The notes: generated from the sequence alone by a model not told the origin. A stretch of 64,000 nucleotides of DNA from Idiomarina sp. PL1-037 (GCF_034422975.1 NZ_CP139873.1:620001-684000), one strand, 5' to 3'; counted from the stretch's first letter, positions 52,510-61,698 are shown. Numbers and translations are program-made.

Positions 52510-52584
52510 AGTGGGTATTGTTATCTCTTGATTAAATTTTGGTTATAAGTAAGTTAATTTTTTTATTTACAAAATTACAACAGT

Positions 52585-52628
52585 CTCGTTATAGTGTCGT
52601 TCCTTTAAGGGGAACAACAATAACGAGG
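52585..52628 (+). promoter_or_regulatory. 5' UTR stem-loop covering the ribosome binding site of the kexin-like protease
   Basis: CTCGTTAT (52585-52592) pairs with ATAACGAG (52620-52627) and GTTCC (52599-52603) with GGAAC (52611-52615). The right arm includes the GAG of the ribosome binding site (ACGAGGTAAAAATG). The fold would hide the site and could control translation. Confidence 0.65.
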
Positions 52629-52633
52629 TAAAA

Positions 52634-54907
52634 ATGCCAATAAAACAATTTAAACTAACGGCATTATCAGCTGCTGTTGTCATGGGGTTAGCAGCCTGCG
52701 GTGGCAGTGACGATGATAATTACGCACCAACGGTTTCGGCAGAAGTCGCTGGGGAAGGTATGCAGTGGATGGCGGTTCATGGGCAGGTTAACGCAACTGA
52801 CCCTAACGGCGATACACTCTCCTATTCTGCGAGCGTTGTAACCCCTGAAGGTGAAGATTCACCTCCAGGTACCGTAGAAATTAGCGACGACGGGAGTTTC
52901 GTCTATACGCCAATGCGCGCAGAACCAGCAGTCATTGATATTACTGTCAGTGACGGAGAGCTAGAAACATCTCAGCAGGTAACTGTTGAAAATGTTAAGG
53001 GCGACCCTCTTGCTGACCAACAATGGCATTTGCGCAATACCGGGCAAACTGGTTTTGCAATGGCCGACTCGGTATTTGAAGCATGGCGTGAACTGCGTAT
53101 TGCCCAGGGTTGGACTGAAGAGGAAGCGAAAGCGGTTTACTTTTTTGACGAAAGCATTTTGGTTCCGGGCGAAGACTTAAACGTTGCTGGTGCATACCAA
53201 AAAGGTATCACCGGTGAAGGCACCATTTCAGTTGTAGTCGACCAGGGCTTGGCTGTTGACCATGAAGATTTACAAATGAACGTTCTGCCAGGTCGCTCAA
53301 TTAACTTTATTGATGGCGCAAGAGACCGAACTGACCCAACGGTGTTAGGTAACGGCGGAGATCACGGAACTTCGGTTTCCGGTTTGATTGCAGCAAAAGG
53401 CTGGAACGGTTTAGGTGGGCGTGGCGTTTCCCCTAACGCAAGCTTGATTGGTATGAACTATCTGGGTGGGCCAAATACCCAAACCGACCGGAATATGATG
53501 ATGGCTCACGGTATGGCGGGCTCTGGTATTGGCGTTAATGATAACGTTGTGACCTTTAACCGCAGTTACGGCTCGACCGCTCCTGTTATTTTTGCAACCG
53601 ATGAAATTGACGAAACTATCGTTAGCTACCCGACTAAAGAGTTACGTAATGGTCTGGGTGCACTGAACATTAAGTCAGCCGGCAACTCATTTATTAGCTC
53701 TGGTAACTGGCCGGAAGCGTCTGAAATGTGTGATGCACAGCAGGCAGGCGTGATTGAAGGTGAAAGCCGTGTATTCAGTTGTTTTGATGGTAACTGGGAT
53801 TCGAGTAATGCAAGTTTTTATACCCTTTCAATTGGAGCGGTAAATCCCGACGGCAGCCGCTCGAGCTATTCAACGGCTGGCTCAAACTTGCTGGTTGCGG
53901 CACCTGCTGGTGAATATGGTGACACAGAACCAGCCATGGTAACGACTGACCAGACAACTTGTACTCGCGGTTATGCGAGCTGGGCTGCTTATGACAGCTT
54001 TATGGATACCAATGGTGCATTTTTTGCTGACCTAGGTATTGATAACTTCCATGAACGTGTTTACCCGTTCAATAATCCAATGGGTGAGTATAACGACAGC
54101 AACTTAAGCTGTAACTATACCAATACCTTTAACGGAACGTCGTCTGCTGCACCGAACACGTCGGGTGTGGTTAACCTGATTGCGGAAGCTAACCCGAACT
54201 TAAACTGGCGCGAAATTCGTCACATTCTGGCAGCGACTGCGACTCAGGTTGATGCTGACGACGCTCCAATTGAACTGACTGTTGGAGATGGCACTTTTGT
54301 TGCGCACCAGGGTTGGGTCGAGAACGCTGCTGGTTTCAGCTTTAACAACTTATACGGCTTTGGTCGTCCTGATGCAGGCGCAGCAGTTGAACTTGCGATG
54401 TCTGATTCGGTCGAATTACCAGAGTTAGTTGAAACTGAATGGTTAGAAACCGTATTAGACACACCAGTTGCCGTACCAGACAACAATGCTGACGGTGCCT
54501 CAATTGAACTTACTGTTGAAGAAGACGTAACCATTGAAGGTATGCAATTTGGTTTGTCAGTGCGTAACATGGCAATGGCTGAAGCTTATATGGGTATGAT
54601 TCCTGGTACGACAGCAGGTTCAGATATCGCTATTGAAGTCACGTCTCCTGCCGGTACTAAGTCAGTGATTGCAACTTCACGTACGTCGTTAGGTGCATAC
54701 CTGGGCTTAGGTTCACTTGGTGGTGATTTGGATCATATTTATCACCCAAGCAGCCCGTTATTGACTAACGCGTTTTTAGGCGAGTCCTCTGCCGGAACCT
54801 GGACAATTCGTGTTGTTGATACGAATGGTCAAGATCGTGGTACGTACTTGAATAATACGGAAAACAGCCTTGTTGATCAGGTTAATGTCCGTCTGTTTGG
54901 TCATTAA
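52634..54907 (+). CDS. Kexin-like S8 serine protease lipoprotein with P domain
   Basis: The 757-residue protein has a lipobox (GLAAC, Cys22), a cadherin-like Ig repeat (NATDPNGDTLSYSASVV, about 53-110), an S8 domain with Asp203 (VVVDQGLAVDHEDL), His244 (GGDHGTSVSG) and Ser503 (FNGTSSAAP), and a C-terminal proprotein-convertase P domain (IAIEVTSPAGT; SSAGTWTIRVVDTNGQDRGTY). The layout matches the Aeromonas serine protease ASP. It should be anchored at the outer membrane or released. The following gene encodes a protein like the ASP external chaperone. Confidence 0.92.
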   Translation: MPIKQFKLTALSAAVVMGLAACGGSDDDNYAPTVSAEVAGEGMQWMAVHGQVNATDPNGDTLSYSASVVTPEGEDSPPGTVEISDDGSFVYTPMRAEPAVIDITVSDGELETSQQVTVENVKGDPLADQQWHLRNTGQTGFAMADSVFEAWRELRIAQGWTEEEAKAVYFFDESILVPGEDLNVAGAYQKGITGEGTISVVVDQGLAVDHEDLQMNVLPGRSINFIDGARDRTDPTVLGNGGDHGTSVSGLIAAKGWNGLGGRGVSPNASLIGMNYLGGPNTQTDRNMMMAHGMAGSGIGVNDNVVTFNRSYGSTAPVIFATDEIDETIVSYPTKELRNGLGALNIKSAGNSFISSGNWPEASEMCDAQQAGVIEGESRVFSCFDGNWDSSNASFYTLSIGAVNPDGSRSSYSTAGSNLLVAAPAGEYGDTEPAMVTTDQTTCTRGYASWAAYDSFMDTNGAFFADLGIDNFHERVYPFNNPMGEYNDSNLSCNYTNTFNGTSSAAPNTSGVVNLIAEANPNLNWREIRHILAATATQVDADDAPIELTVGDGTFVAHQGWVENAAGFSFNNLYGFGRPDAGAAVELAMSDSVELPELVETEWLETVLDTPVAVPDNNADGASIELTVEEDVTIEGMQFGLSVRNMAMAEAYMGMIPGTTAGSDIAIEVTSPAGTKSVIATSRTSLGAYLGLGSLGGDLDHIYHPSSPLLTNAFLGESSAGTWTIRVVDTNGQDRGTYLNNTENSLVDQVNVRLFGH

Positions 54908-54931
54908 TAACAAGGCAAAGGAGAAAAAGTT

Positions 54932-55423
54932 ATGAAATTAACAATGATGGCTTTAGCTGCATCAGGTTTATTGATGACAGGCTCTGTTGTCGCCCAGGAT
55001 CAGGCTGTTGATGACCGTCTGACCAAAGATAGCCAGAAGAGTGTTGCCAAAGCGAAGCTTCCAGCCAAAGTATCTAACGAACGTGCGTTCGGTACTTACC
55101 GCATGATGGAAAAAAGCTCTGACGTTAAGGCACCTAAGTTAACCGGTGGTGCTGAAGTGTATAACGAAGTAACACGTAATGTTGGCACCATTAGCGGTAA
55201 CTTAACCGTATTAGCTGGTGAGCAAGGTTTGGCTGCTATTGCACAAGAATTTGGCCTGGATATTGTCAGTGAAGATTCGCGTGCTGGTTTGGGTCTATTA
55301 AAAGCACCAGAAGGCGCTGACTTGAATGAGTTGGTTGAAAAAATGCGTGGAAGCGACTTGGTTCGCGCTGCGCGTATTGAGGTAATTGAACCTCGCAACG
55401 AATTACACGTTATTAAACGTTAG
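54932..55423 (+). CDS. External chaperone-like partner of the kexin-like protease (ASP ORF2-like)
   Basis: The 163-residue product has a signal peptide (ending SVVAQ), a long polar N-terminal part and a compact C-terminal domain (TISGNLTVLAGEQGLAAIAQEFGLDIVSEDSRAGLGLLKAPEGADLNELVEKMRGSDLVRAARIEVIE) resembling subtilase propeptide/inhibitor folds. It is 24 bp downstream of the protease gene with GGAGAA upstream. In Aeromonas sobria a protein of similar size in the same position is needed to fold ASP. The role is inferred from this arrangement. Confidence 0.8.
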   Translation: MKLTMMALAASGLLMTGSVVAQDQAVDDRLTKDSQKSVAKAKLPAKVSNERAFGTYRMMEKSSDVKAPKLTGGAEVYNEVTRNVGTISGNLTVLAGEQGLAAIAQEFGLDIVSEDSRAGLGLLKAPEGADLNELVEKMRGSDLVRAARIEVIEPRNELHVIKR

Positions 55424-55441
55424 TTCTTGTTGTAGTGAATA

Positions 55442-55479
55442 AAAACCGCATTTGGGTTTTGCCTGAATGCGGTTTTTTA
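55442..55479 (+). terminator. Terminator of the protease-chaperone operon
   Basis: AAAACCGCATT and AATGCGGTTTT form a long stem around a loop of about 13 nt, with a run of six T. Confidence 0.88.
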
Positions 55480-55584
55480 TTTTCAATATAGCCGAATGTT
55501 CATGTCAGGCTCGATATCCCAGCTAACATAAATGTCAGATTACGTTCTATACTTAAGCTTTTAAAACCTACATGTAATTTGCTT

Positions 55585-56340
55585 ATGAAATTACCAATAA
55601 TGGCTTTAGCTGCTTTAGGGTTACTGTTGGCAGGGGGGGGCTTCGGTGGCAACAGAGGAGCCGACGACTCAGGTAGAAGAAGATGCTGAGGGGAAAATTT
55701 ACTCGCAAATACTGGTGGCCGCGCTTATTGGGGCATCGGACAGTTTGCACTTACATGAAAATGTTGCAGCAGACTTTTCGGATAAAAAGTTGCATGACAA
55801 TATAAGAAAATGGTGGCTCATATAGAGCAAAAGAACGACAGCTGCCAAAAAGAGCTTCAGGTGATTAAGCGCATGCATATTGAAGAAAAAATGAGGGCAG
55901 ACTCCCGCATACCGGTAGCATCCATTCAGGACTTTGACACCGCAGGCTCAATTAGTGAACGCTTATCTGATTTATTGGATCGGACTCGCGACACCCGCTC
56001 ATTTATTGAAATGAGAGACAGTATTCCTTCGCACTTCAAAGTGTTTTTTACAACCAGAGCGGAAAGAAACATGTGCAGGAGGGCTTTCGCTGCGGCTTAT
56101 AAAGGAGGTATTGAACACCCGGAGCTGCAACAAGCGTGTGCCTCGTTTGACCAGCTTCGAAGCTGTCTTATTGAAATACGACATATTGACCGGATTTCTG
56201 AATACATGCGCGAAGATGTCTCCAACCAGTTTTATGACGGTAACTTAGAGCCCAGGGGAAAGTCGCTTTCCTCCAAAGTATCAGCGTCAATAGACAGTCG
56301 CTTTGTCATTGTATTTGATTACTGGAAAACAATGGAATAA
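55585..56340 (+). pseudogene. Small secreted protein gene broken by two compensating indels
   Basis: ATG 55585 opens a signal peptide (MKLPIMALAALGLLLAGG) that runs into a G8 tract (55623-55630). With one G fewer it continues as ASVATEEPTTQVEEDAEGKIYSQILVAALIGASDSLHL to DNIRK. There, near 55808-55811, one A appears to be missing, and the first frame resumes with MVAHIEQKNDSCQKELQVIKRMH through to 56340. The product would be about 250 residues. The last 176 codons also form a frame of their own with no good ribosome binding site. The signal-peptide DNA closely resembles that of the chaperone gene at 54932. No known family. Confidence 0.68.
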
Positions 56341-56343
56341 TTC

Positions 56344-57078
56344 ATGCTTAAAGAAGTAAAGGAAATAGCCCGTGACGCTGGCGCTGCCATTATGGACATT
56401 TACCGAAGCGATGACTTTGATGTGCAGAAAAAAGCCGACGACAGCCCGCTGACAAAAGCGGACTTAGCCGCGCACAAAATTATTTGCGACGGTTTGCGCG
56501 CGCTGGATATTCAGTACCCGATTATTTCGGAAGAGTCTTCGGATATTAGCTGGGCGCAGCGTAAGCACTGGTGTCGCTATTGGTTAGTCGACCCGCTTGA
56601 CGGCACCAAAGAGTTTATTAAGCGCAACGACGAGTTTACCGTGAACATTGCTTTGATAGAAAAGGGCGTGCCCATTTTAGGAGTGGTGTATGCTCCGGCT
56701 CTGAATGCTATGTACACCGGCGAGCGTGACCGCGGAGCGTTCTTAAACGACAAAGTTATTTCCGTTGCCTCGAGGAAGTCGGAAACCTTGCGCGTGGTTG
56801 GTTCGCGTTCACACCCTTCGCAGGAAACGACCGACTGGCTGGATGCTTTAGACAAACCGTATGAGATGCTGGGGGTAGGCAGTTCGCTAAAATTTTGCCT
56901 GGTAGCAGAAGGCAAAGCCGACATTTATCCGCGCTTAGGACCTACAAGTGAGTGGGATACCGCCGCAGCCCATGCGGTACTAGGTGCAGCGGGCGGAGAA
57001 GTTACAACCGTTGCCGGTGCCCCGCTGCTGTATAACCAAAAAGAAGACTATTTGAACCCGCATTTTATTGCCCGGTGA
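56344..57078 (+). CDS. cysQ: 3'(2'),5'-bisphosphate nucleotidase
   Basis: The 244-residue protein carries the lithium-sensitive phosphatase motifs: SPLTKADLAAHKII, EESSDI (metal-binding Glu), WLVDPLDGTKEFIKRNDEFTVNIALIE (DPxDGT) and GPTSEWDTAAAHAVLGAAGG. CysQ removes 3'-phosphoadenosine 5'-phosphate formed in sulfate assimilation. Four bases separate it from the preceding broken gene, whose promoter it may share. Confidence 0.96.
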   Translation: MLKEVKEIARDAGAAIMDIYRSDDFDVQKKADDSPLTKADLAAHKIICDGLRALDIQYPIISEESSDISWAQRKHWCRYWLVDPLDGTKEFIKRNDEFTVNIALIEKGVPILGVVYAPALNAMYTGERDRGAFLNDKVISVASRKSETLRVVGSRSHPSQETTDWLDALDKPYEMLGVGSSLKFCLVAEGKADIYPRLGPTSEWDTAAAHAVLGAAGGEVTTVAGAPLLYNQKEDYLNPHFIAR

Positions 57079-57083
57079 GGTAG

Positions 57084-57101
57084 CCTGACGTGAACGTCAG
57101 G
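57084..57101. terminator. Palindrome after cysQ, possible weak terminator
   Basis: CCTGACGTGAACGTCAGG is a perfect 8-bp hairpin with a 2-nt loop starting 6 bp after the cysQ stop; there is no T run, so termination is uncertain. Related CTGACATTTATGTCA-like words occur at about 57113 and 55530. Confidence 0.5.
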
Positions 57102-57142
57102 GCCGGATCTGACCTGACATTTATGTCATTCACAACGCAGTA

Positions 57143-57463
57143 TTAATGCTTGCTTGTCGATGTTGCTGCCGCTTGAGGATTCACAATGGTGTAACCCAAG
57201 TTGCTTGATTTATCTGTGTTAGAGACATCCACCTTTTCTAACTGAGACTTTGTTGCAGACTGAGGCTCATAAGGTTCAGACTCAGGGCGCTCTGCCAGCT
57301 GGTAGTGGTTGAAACGAGGCAGAATGTAATACCCGCCATTGGTGGCCTCTCCGTACTCATCATAGTACGTCGATATATCCCATTCTAAAACTGAGAATAT
57401 CTCTTTTTCACTAAAGCCCAATGGCACCCAGCGTCTGGGGTTTGCGCGATTTAAAAGTAACAC
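57143..57463 (-). CDS. Hypothetical protein downstream of the diguanylate cyclase
   Basis: The 106-residue frame starts at a GTG (57463), 22 bp after the cyclase stop; no ATG is available. It reads WVPLGFSEKEIFSVLEWDISTYYDEYGEATNGGYYILPRFNHYQLAERPE and then a polar, disordered-looking tail. There is no signal peptide, membrane helix or recognised domain. It may be the end of an operon with the cyclase or the tail of a lost larger gene. Confidence 0.5.
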   Translation of the reverse strand: MLLLNRANPRRWVPLGFSEKEIFSVLEWDISTYYDEYGEATNGGYYILPRFNHYQLAERPESEPYEPQSATKSQLEKVDVSNTDKSSNLGYTIVNPQAAATSTSKH

Positions 57464-57484
57464 TCTTTTATTGGGAAAACGCCA

Positions 57485-59053
57485 CTACTTAGTGATAAAA
57501 ACACGGTTTCGGCCGTCTTTTTTGCCTTGATACATGGCATTATCGGCTTCGCCATAGAGCGAGGACCAGTTTGAGTTTTCGTCAGATAGGCTGCTGACTC
57601 CAATAGTGACAGAAAGAGAAAGTTGATTGTCTTTAAGTTGTATAGGTTGAGAGTTAACGGCTTCTTTCAATTCTTCAGCGAGTTTGAATGCGTCATTGAT
57701 AGTGGTATCTGGCAACATGACAGCGAACTCTTCACCACCAATACGAGCGACAAGATCAGAGCTCCTAACTCTTTCGCTCATAATTTTTGCCAACTTCTCT
57801 AAGACGCGGTCGCCTGTACTGTGACCGAATCTGTCATTTATCTTTTTGAAAAGGTCAACGTCGATGACCAGCAGAGAAAGCTGGCTTGATGTTCTTTTTG
57901 AGCGTGTAATTGCGCGCTCAATTTGCTCAATAAAATAGCGCCGGTTGGCTAGGCCCGTTAACGAGTCAATACGTGATTGATTAAGTAGTTCGAGCTCCAG
58001 CTCTTTTTGTTGGGTAATGTCATGTATGGTCCCAACTAATACCTCTCCATCTTGCTGCCATTGAGCATATATATGAACCCATAAGTAGTGTCCGTCTGAG
58101 TGTCGGATACGGTGAGTCTTATCGAAGACTTTTGAATTAAATAAACGCTCTCGACTGTCCTCAAAAAGATTTTCATCATCAGGGTGTAACAGCTCTTTGA
58201 ACAAGAACAGGGATGCTGCTGTTGTTTTAGGGCTGAGGCCAAGCATATTGAAAATAATGGGTGACCAGGTCAATGAGTTATCCGATAGTGTGAAAGACCA
58301 ATAGCCCAGCTGAGCTATTTCTTGTGCAGTTTGAAGTGTTTTTTGGCTGCTTTTAAGTTCACGCTCTAACTGTTTTAGTTCTGTAATATCAATATGCGTT
58401 CCGGAGAACCACTCTGGCTCACCTTCTTCAGTGCGCGTAACAATTTTGCCGTGATCTCTGATCCATACCTCATGTCCTTGTTTATGCTTTAGTCTTAAAT
58501 CTGCGCTGTAAAAAGATGTTTTGCCAAGAACATGCGACTGGAAAACTCGCTGAAACTTTTCATGGTCAGCTTTATGGAGGATACTGAGCCAGGTTTTAGT
58601 ACTGATTGGTTTAAGTTCCTCGATGGTGTAGCCGACCATAGACGCCCATCGCTCATTAATAATGAGTTCATCAGTTTGTACGTTCCATTCCCAAGTGCCA
58701 GCATCAGTGCTTTCGATAATGCTATTGAGTCGATGAGAGCTTGGCAATGATAAGTAACAAGAACCGTGTGGGTCATTACTGAGAAATTCGACCAGGCAGC
58801 ATGGAATACCTTCAATAGTCATTGGTGTCGCGGTTACATCAAACTGTTTATCTAATGCGTTTATATAAACTTCAACGGGAGCGTTTTTGTCTTGAATGAG
58901 AGTATCCCAGGAAACAGCTTCATGGGTATGTTTACTGTAAGCAGTTACGCGTTCAGGCGGCGTTCCATCAACATGGTTACCGTTGCACTGACCTATGACG
59001 CGACCGTCGTTATTGACGATCAAATAACAACTGTTTCTTCTCAATTTAGACAT
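57485..59053 (-). CDS. PAS-GGDEF diguanylate cyclase
   Basis: The 522-residue protein has no membrane helices. An N-terminal PAS-like part is followed by two PAS/PAC modules (INERWASMVGYTIEELKPI ... EPEWFSGTHIDITELKQL, about 105-235; SLTWSPIIFNMLGLSPKT ... VLVGTIHDITQQKEL, about 255-350) and a GGDEF domain beginning RIDSLTGLANRR. The active site is RIGGEEFAVML, and the inhibitory RxxD site (RSSD) is present five residues before it, so product inhibition is likely. It makes cyclic-di-GMP in response to an unknown signal. The LapA-like adhesin further down is the kind of target c-di-GMP controls. Confidence 0.94.
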   Translation of the reverse strand: MSKLRRNSCYLIVNNDGRVIGQCNGNHVDGTPPERVTAYSKHTHEAVSWDTLIQDKNAPVEVYINALDKQFDVTATPMTIEGIPCCLVEFLSNDPHGSCYLSLPSSHRLNSIIESTDAGTWEWNVQTDELIINERWASMVGYTIEELKPISTKTWLSILHKADHEKFQRVFQSHVLGKTSFYSADLRLKHKQGHEVWIRDHGKIVTRTEEGEPEWFSGTHIDITELKQLERELKSSQKTLQTAQEIAQLGYWSFTLSDNSLTWSPIIFNMLGLSPKTTAASLFLFKELLHPDDENLFEDSRERLFNSKVFDKTHRIRHSDGHYLWVHIYAQWQQDGEVLVGTIHDITQQKELELELLNQSRIDSLTGLANRRYFIEQIERAITRSKRTSSQLSLLVIDVDLFKKINDRFGHSTGDRVLEKLAKIMSERVRSSDLVARIGGEEFAVMLPDTTINDAFKLAEELKEAVNSQPIQLKDNQLSLSVTIGVSSLSDENSNWSSLYGEADNAMYQGKKDGRNRVFITK

Positions 59054-59220
59054 GAAACCTACAGAATGCGCTGAAATTAACTAAATACCTAGATTACTTA
59101 TGAAGCATATATTATTTAAATGTTAACACAGAGGTTTTTTTGGATCTTGGATAATTTTAAGGGGAATAAGGCGAGCAGAGCAGTTGACCATGCAAAGTGC
59201 TTTTAATGTTTAAAGCGCAA

Positions 59221-59254
59221 CTTGGTTCAGTGGCGGTTTAGCCACTGAACCAAG
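59221..59254. terminator. Hairpin after the DUF5666-like gene
   Basis: CTTGGTTCAGTGGC and GCCACTGAACCAAG form a perfect 14-bp stem with a 6-nt loop, 17 bp past the stop of the minus-strand gene. There is little T run on either strand, but the stem is strong enough for a terminator or transcript stabiliser. Confidence 0.7.
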
Positions 59255-59270
59255 CGTAACTGGAAGGGTA

Positions 59271-61019
59271 TTATTCTTCGCCGTTGTCGTTTTCGATTTC
59301 GGCTTCTTCTACTAGGATGTAGCTTTGTTCAACCCAGCGGCCTTCTATTTCAATAACCGTGCCGACTTCAAGGGCTGCGATAAATGTTGCGACGTCGATT
59401 TCTTCATCGTTGAATTCAAGCTCTGCGTCTTCAGCAAAGCGAAGCTCTTTGCCGTTCACAAAAACAGAGTCACCTTCAATAGATTCTACGGCGCCCTCAA
59501 ATTCTGCTTTGCCTGTGTTGTCAGGACGTTCATCGTCACTATCGTCATCCTCTCCGCTAACGTTTTCAATCTCAACTTCAGTGGCCAGTAGCGAGCCGTT
59601 AACGTATTCACCTTCGGCTTCCACAATAACCGCATTACGGCTTTCGACTAATGCAATAAAGTCATCAATAGAAATTGTGTCGTCATCGTCTTCAAATTCT
59701 ACGTTGTCGGCAAAACGTACGGCGACATTTGCGACACGCATACCGTCGGTCGTAACATCCGTCACGCGGCCTTTCACTTCGCCGTCACGGTCATCTTCGT
59801 CAATGCGTTTTACTTTCAGTGCAACCGTATCGCCTTCTTGGTTCTGACGCGAGACGACCTTCAGCCAGTCGTTAGCAGCAATGTTTTCAAATGTGAAGCG
59901 GCGCTCGTCTAAGTCCGATTCATCCTCATACTGAGTCTCTGGTGTGATACTAAAGGTTGTCCCATTAAGCACAAACGTCATGGCTTCACTGTCAATGTCT
60001 GTTACTTGACCTTCGACTTTACTGCGCGCGTTCCGGGCCTTGAACTCTATCTCATCGGCAACCAACTGCTCACCGTCAAACTCGGCTTCGACTTTTACGA
60101 TAATACCGTTGGCTAAGGTATCGGCAGTGCCGTCTTCAAACTCAGTGCTTTCACCCAAGACGAAGTCGTATTGATTTACTGAGAACGTTCCGGCATCGGC
60201 GTCATAGTTTTTAACGATACCGGCAATGGTGATTTCATCGGTGTCTTCGTCGAGGCCATTCTGCTCTTTGTTCTCGACCTCGTCTGCTGTTAGGGTCATG
60301 GACTCATTATCGTAAGCTTCGCCTTCGACTTTCACGAACAGTCCGTCAGCAAGGTCGTCGGCGTTCATATCGTCAAATTCTGCTGCAGAATAGTTAATGG
60401 TTAACTCACCCAGCGTAAACGTTTCAGTGTCTGTGTTTAAATTGGCAACGTTGCCTTTGAGCTTAATTTCCGTTTCATCGTTTTCCAGCTCAACCAGGGT
60501 AGCGTAAAACGCACCGTCTTCATTGACGTAGCCGCTTATTTCGACAAAATCGCCAATGGTTAAAGTGTTAATATCGGCTTCTTCAAACTCAGTTAACTCA
60601 TCATAAATAACCGTTTGACCCAGTACCTCAATTTGCTCTGCTTCTCTGTCAATGAAGGCAACCGGGCCTTGCAGGCTTTCTTCATAAGTGATTTGCTCTG
60701 CCTCCGGGTCGTTGCCGTCATCGGATGCAGAAGCGGCGACAGTGACTACCATGCCCACTCTTAGTTGCGCTTCATCGGCTGCTGGCGAGTTACCGACCGC
60801 GATAGTGGCATTGTCAGAGCCGTATCGCTGGCCATTGACATACACACTGCCAAAGCCTGTGATCACACCCTCACTGACAACGGTCGTTGTTGTGGTTGAT
60901 GTGTCGCCGTTATTGTTTTCGCCGCTTGTATTGTCGTTGGTAGAGTCGCTTGAGCTTCCGCCACACGCCGTGAGCGCGCCGGATATTGCTAAGACTAAAA
61001 GGGACTGTTTAAAACGCAT
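59271..61019 (-). CDS. Acidic lipoprotein made of DUF5666-like beta-barrel repeats
   Basis: The 582-residue protein has a lipobox (GALTACGG, Cys19), a Ser/Asn/Thr linker and then about seven repeats of 60-75 residues with the pattern G-x-V-x-x-I-x-x-x-x-x-x-F-x-x-G followed by G-x-x-V-E-V-E-G (for example GNVANLNTDTETFTLGEL, GIVKNYDADAGTFSVNQY, GQVTDIDSEAMTFVLNGT, GRVTDVTTDGMRVANV, GAVESIEGDSVFVNGK). This is the DUF5666 OB-like repeat. It is extremely acidic (many Glu/Asp), suited to a halophile surface or calcium binding. Its function is unknown. AAGAGGT precedes the start. Confidence 0.85.
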   Translation of the reverse strand: MRFKQSLLVLAISGALTACGGSSSDSTNDNTSGENNNGDTSTTTTTVVSEGVITGFGSVYVNGQRYGSDNATIAVGNSPAADEAQLRVGMVVTVAASASDDGNDPEAEQITYEESLQGPVAFIDREAEQIEVLGQTVIYDELTEFEEADINTLTIGDFVEISGYVNEDGAFYATLVELENDETEIKLKGNVANLNTDTETFTLGELTINYSAAEFDDMNADDLADGLFVKVEGEAYDNESMTLTADEVENKEQNGLDEDTDEITIAGIVKNYDADAGTFSVNQYDFVLGESTEFEDGTADTLANGIIVKVEAEFDGEQLVADEIEFKARNARSKVEGQVTDIDSEAMTFVLNGTTFSITPETQYEDESDLDERRFTFENIAANDWLKVVSRQNQEGDTVALKVKRIDEDDRDGEVKGRVTDVTTDGMRVANVAVRFADNVEFEDDDDTISIDDFIALVESRNAVIVEAEGEYVNGSLLATEVEIENVSGEDDDSDDERPDNTGKAEFEGAVESIEGDSVFVNGKELRFAEDAELEFNDEEIDVATFIAALEVGTVIEIEGRWVEQSYILVEEAEIENDNGEE

Positions 61020-61387
61020 GGTACTACCTCTTATTGTTGCTAAAACACTTTTTATAAAAGTGTATGTACCTTCACTTTAGCTCATGATTTTGGGGCCTGC
61101 CAGCAACTCGATTGTGTTTTTTGAATGCTTGTTACGTTAGGTTTTTGTTATAAGATTTCGCTTGTGTAGATACAAGGCATACCATCTCCTTTTATTAACC
61201 GAATAAAGTGACTATATGTCGTTTTTAGTGTTTTTCAATATAAATTAATCGGTATCGGGTATTAATTGGTTTTTGGTGTAATTGAAATTATAAATTACTT
61301 AGTATCGGTGATTTTATGTTTCTGTCGTTGATGTAATATCTCATGACTAAATACGCTTTCGTCGAGTGATTTAGTAATGACGTTTTA
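61020..61387. other. Divergent AT-rich intergenic region before brnTA
   Basis: It contains the promoters of the DUF5666-like gene (minus) and of brnT (plus). AATTAAT/ATTAATT arms at 61243-61267 form a small inverted repeat. No gene seen. Confidence 0.4.
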
Positions 61388-61424
61388 ATACCATTTAAGT
61401 TTAATTTTTATTGATAAATGGTAT
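61388..61424. promoter_or_regulatory. Inverted repeat before brnT, likely BrnA operator
   Basis: ATACCATTTA (61388-61397) and TAAATGGTAT (61415-61424) are perfect 10-bp arms ending 7 bp before the brnT ATG. BrnA is a DNA-binding antitoxin that represses its operon. Confidence 0.75.
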
Positions 61425-61431
61425 ATATTTA

Positions 61432-61698
61432 ATGTTGTTTTTCGAGTTTGATGGGGCAAAGAGTTTGTCAAACATGCAAAAGCATGGAATTGATTTTTAC
61501 TCTGCTCAATCTCTTTGGAATGACCCGGAGTTAATTGAAATTCCGGCTAAAACTGAAGATGAAAAGCGTTATTTAGTTATAGCTAAGTACAAAGGAAAGC
61601 ATTGGTCAGCTGTGATTACTTATCGAACAAGAGCAATCAGAATTATTTCTGTCAGACGCTCTAGGCATAGCGAGGTGAAGCTTTATGAAAGCGAGTGA
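61432..61698 (+). CDS. brnT: BrnT-family ribonuclease toxin
   Basis: ATG 61432 (MLFFEFDGAKSLSNMQKHGIDFYSAQSLWND) begins the family pattern, so the seven upstream codons from 61411 are left out. The 88-residue chain continues RYLVIAKYKGKHWSAVITYRTRAIRIISVRRSRHSEVKLY, the conserved BrnT core and RxSR end with a RelE-like fold. It overlaps the antitoxin start by 14 bp. Toxin first and antitoxin second is the normal order for this family. Confidence 0.92.
   Translation: MLFFEFDGAKSLSNMQKHGIDFYSAQSLWNDPELIEIPAKTEDEKRYLVIAKYKGKHWSAVITYRTRAIRIISVRRSRHSEVKLYESE

Noticed and set aside
59325..59847. Plus-strand frames opposite the DUF5666-like gene
   Set aside because: Low-complexity Ser/Thr-rich complements of an acidic coding strand; no ribosome binding sites.
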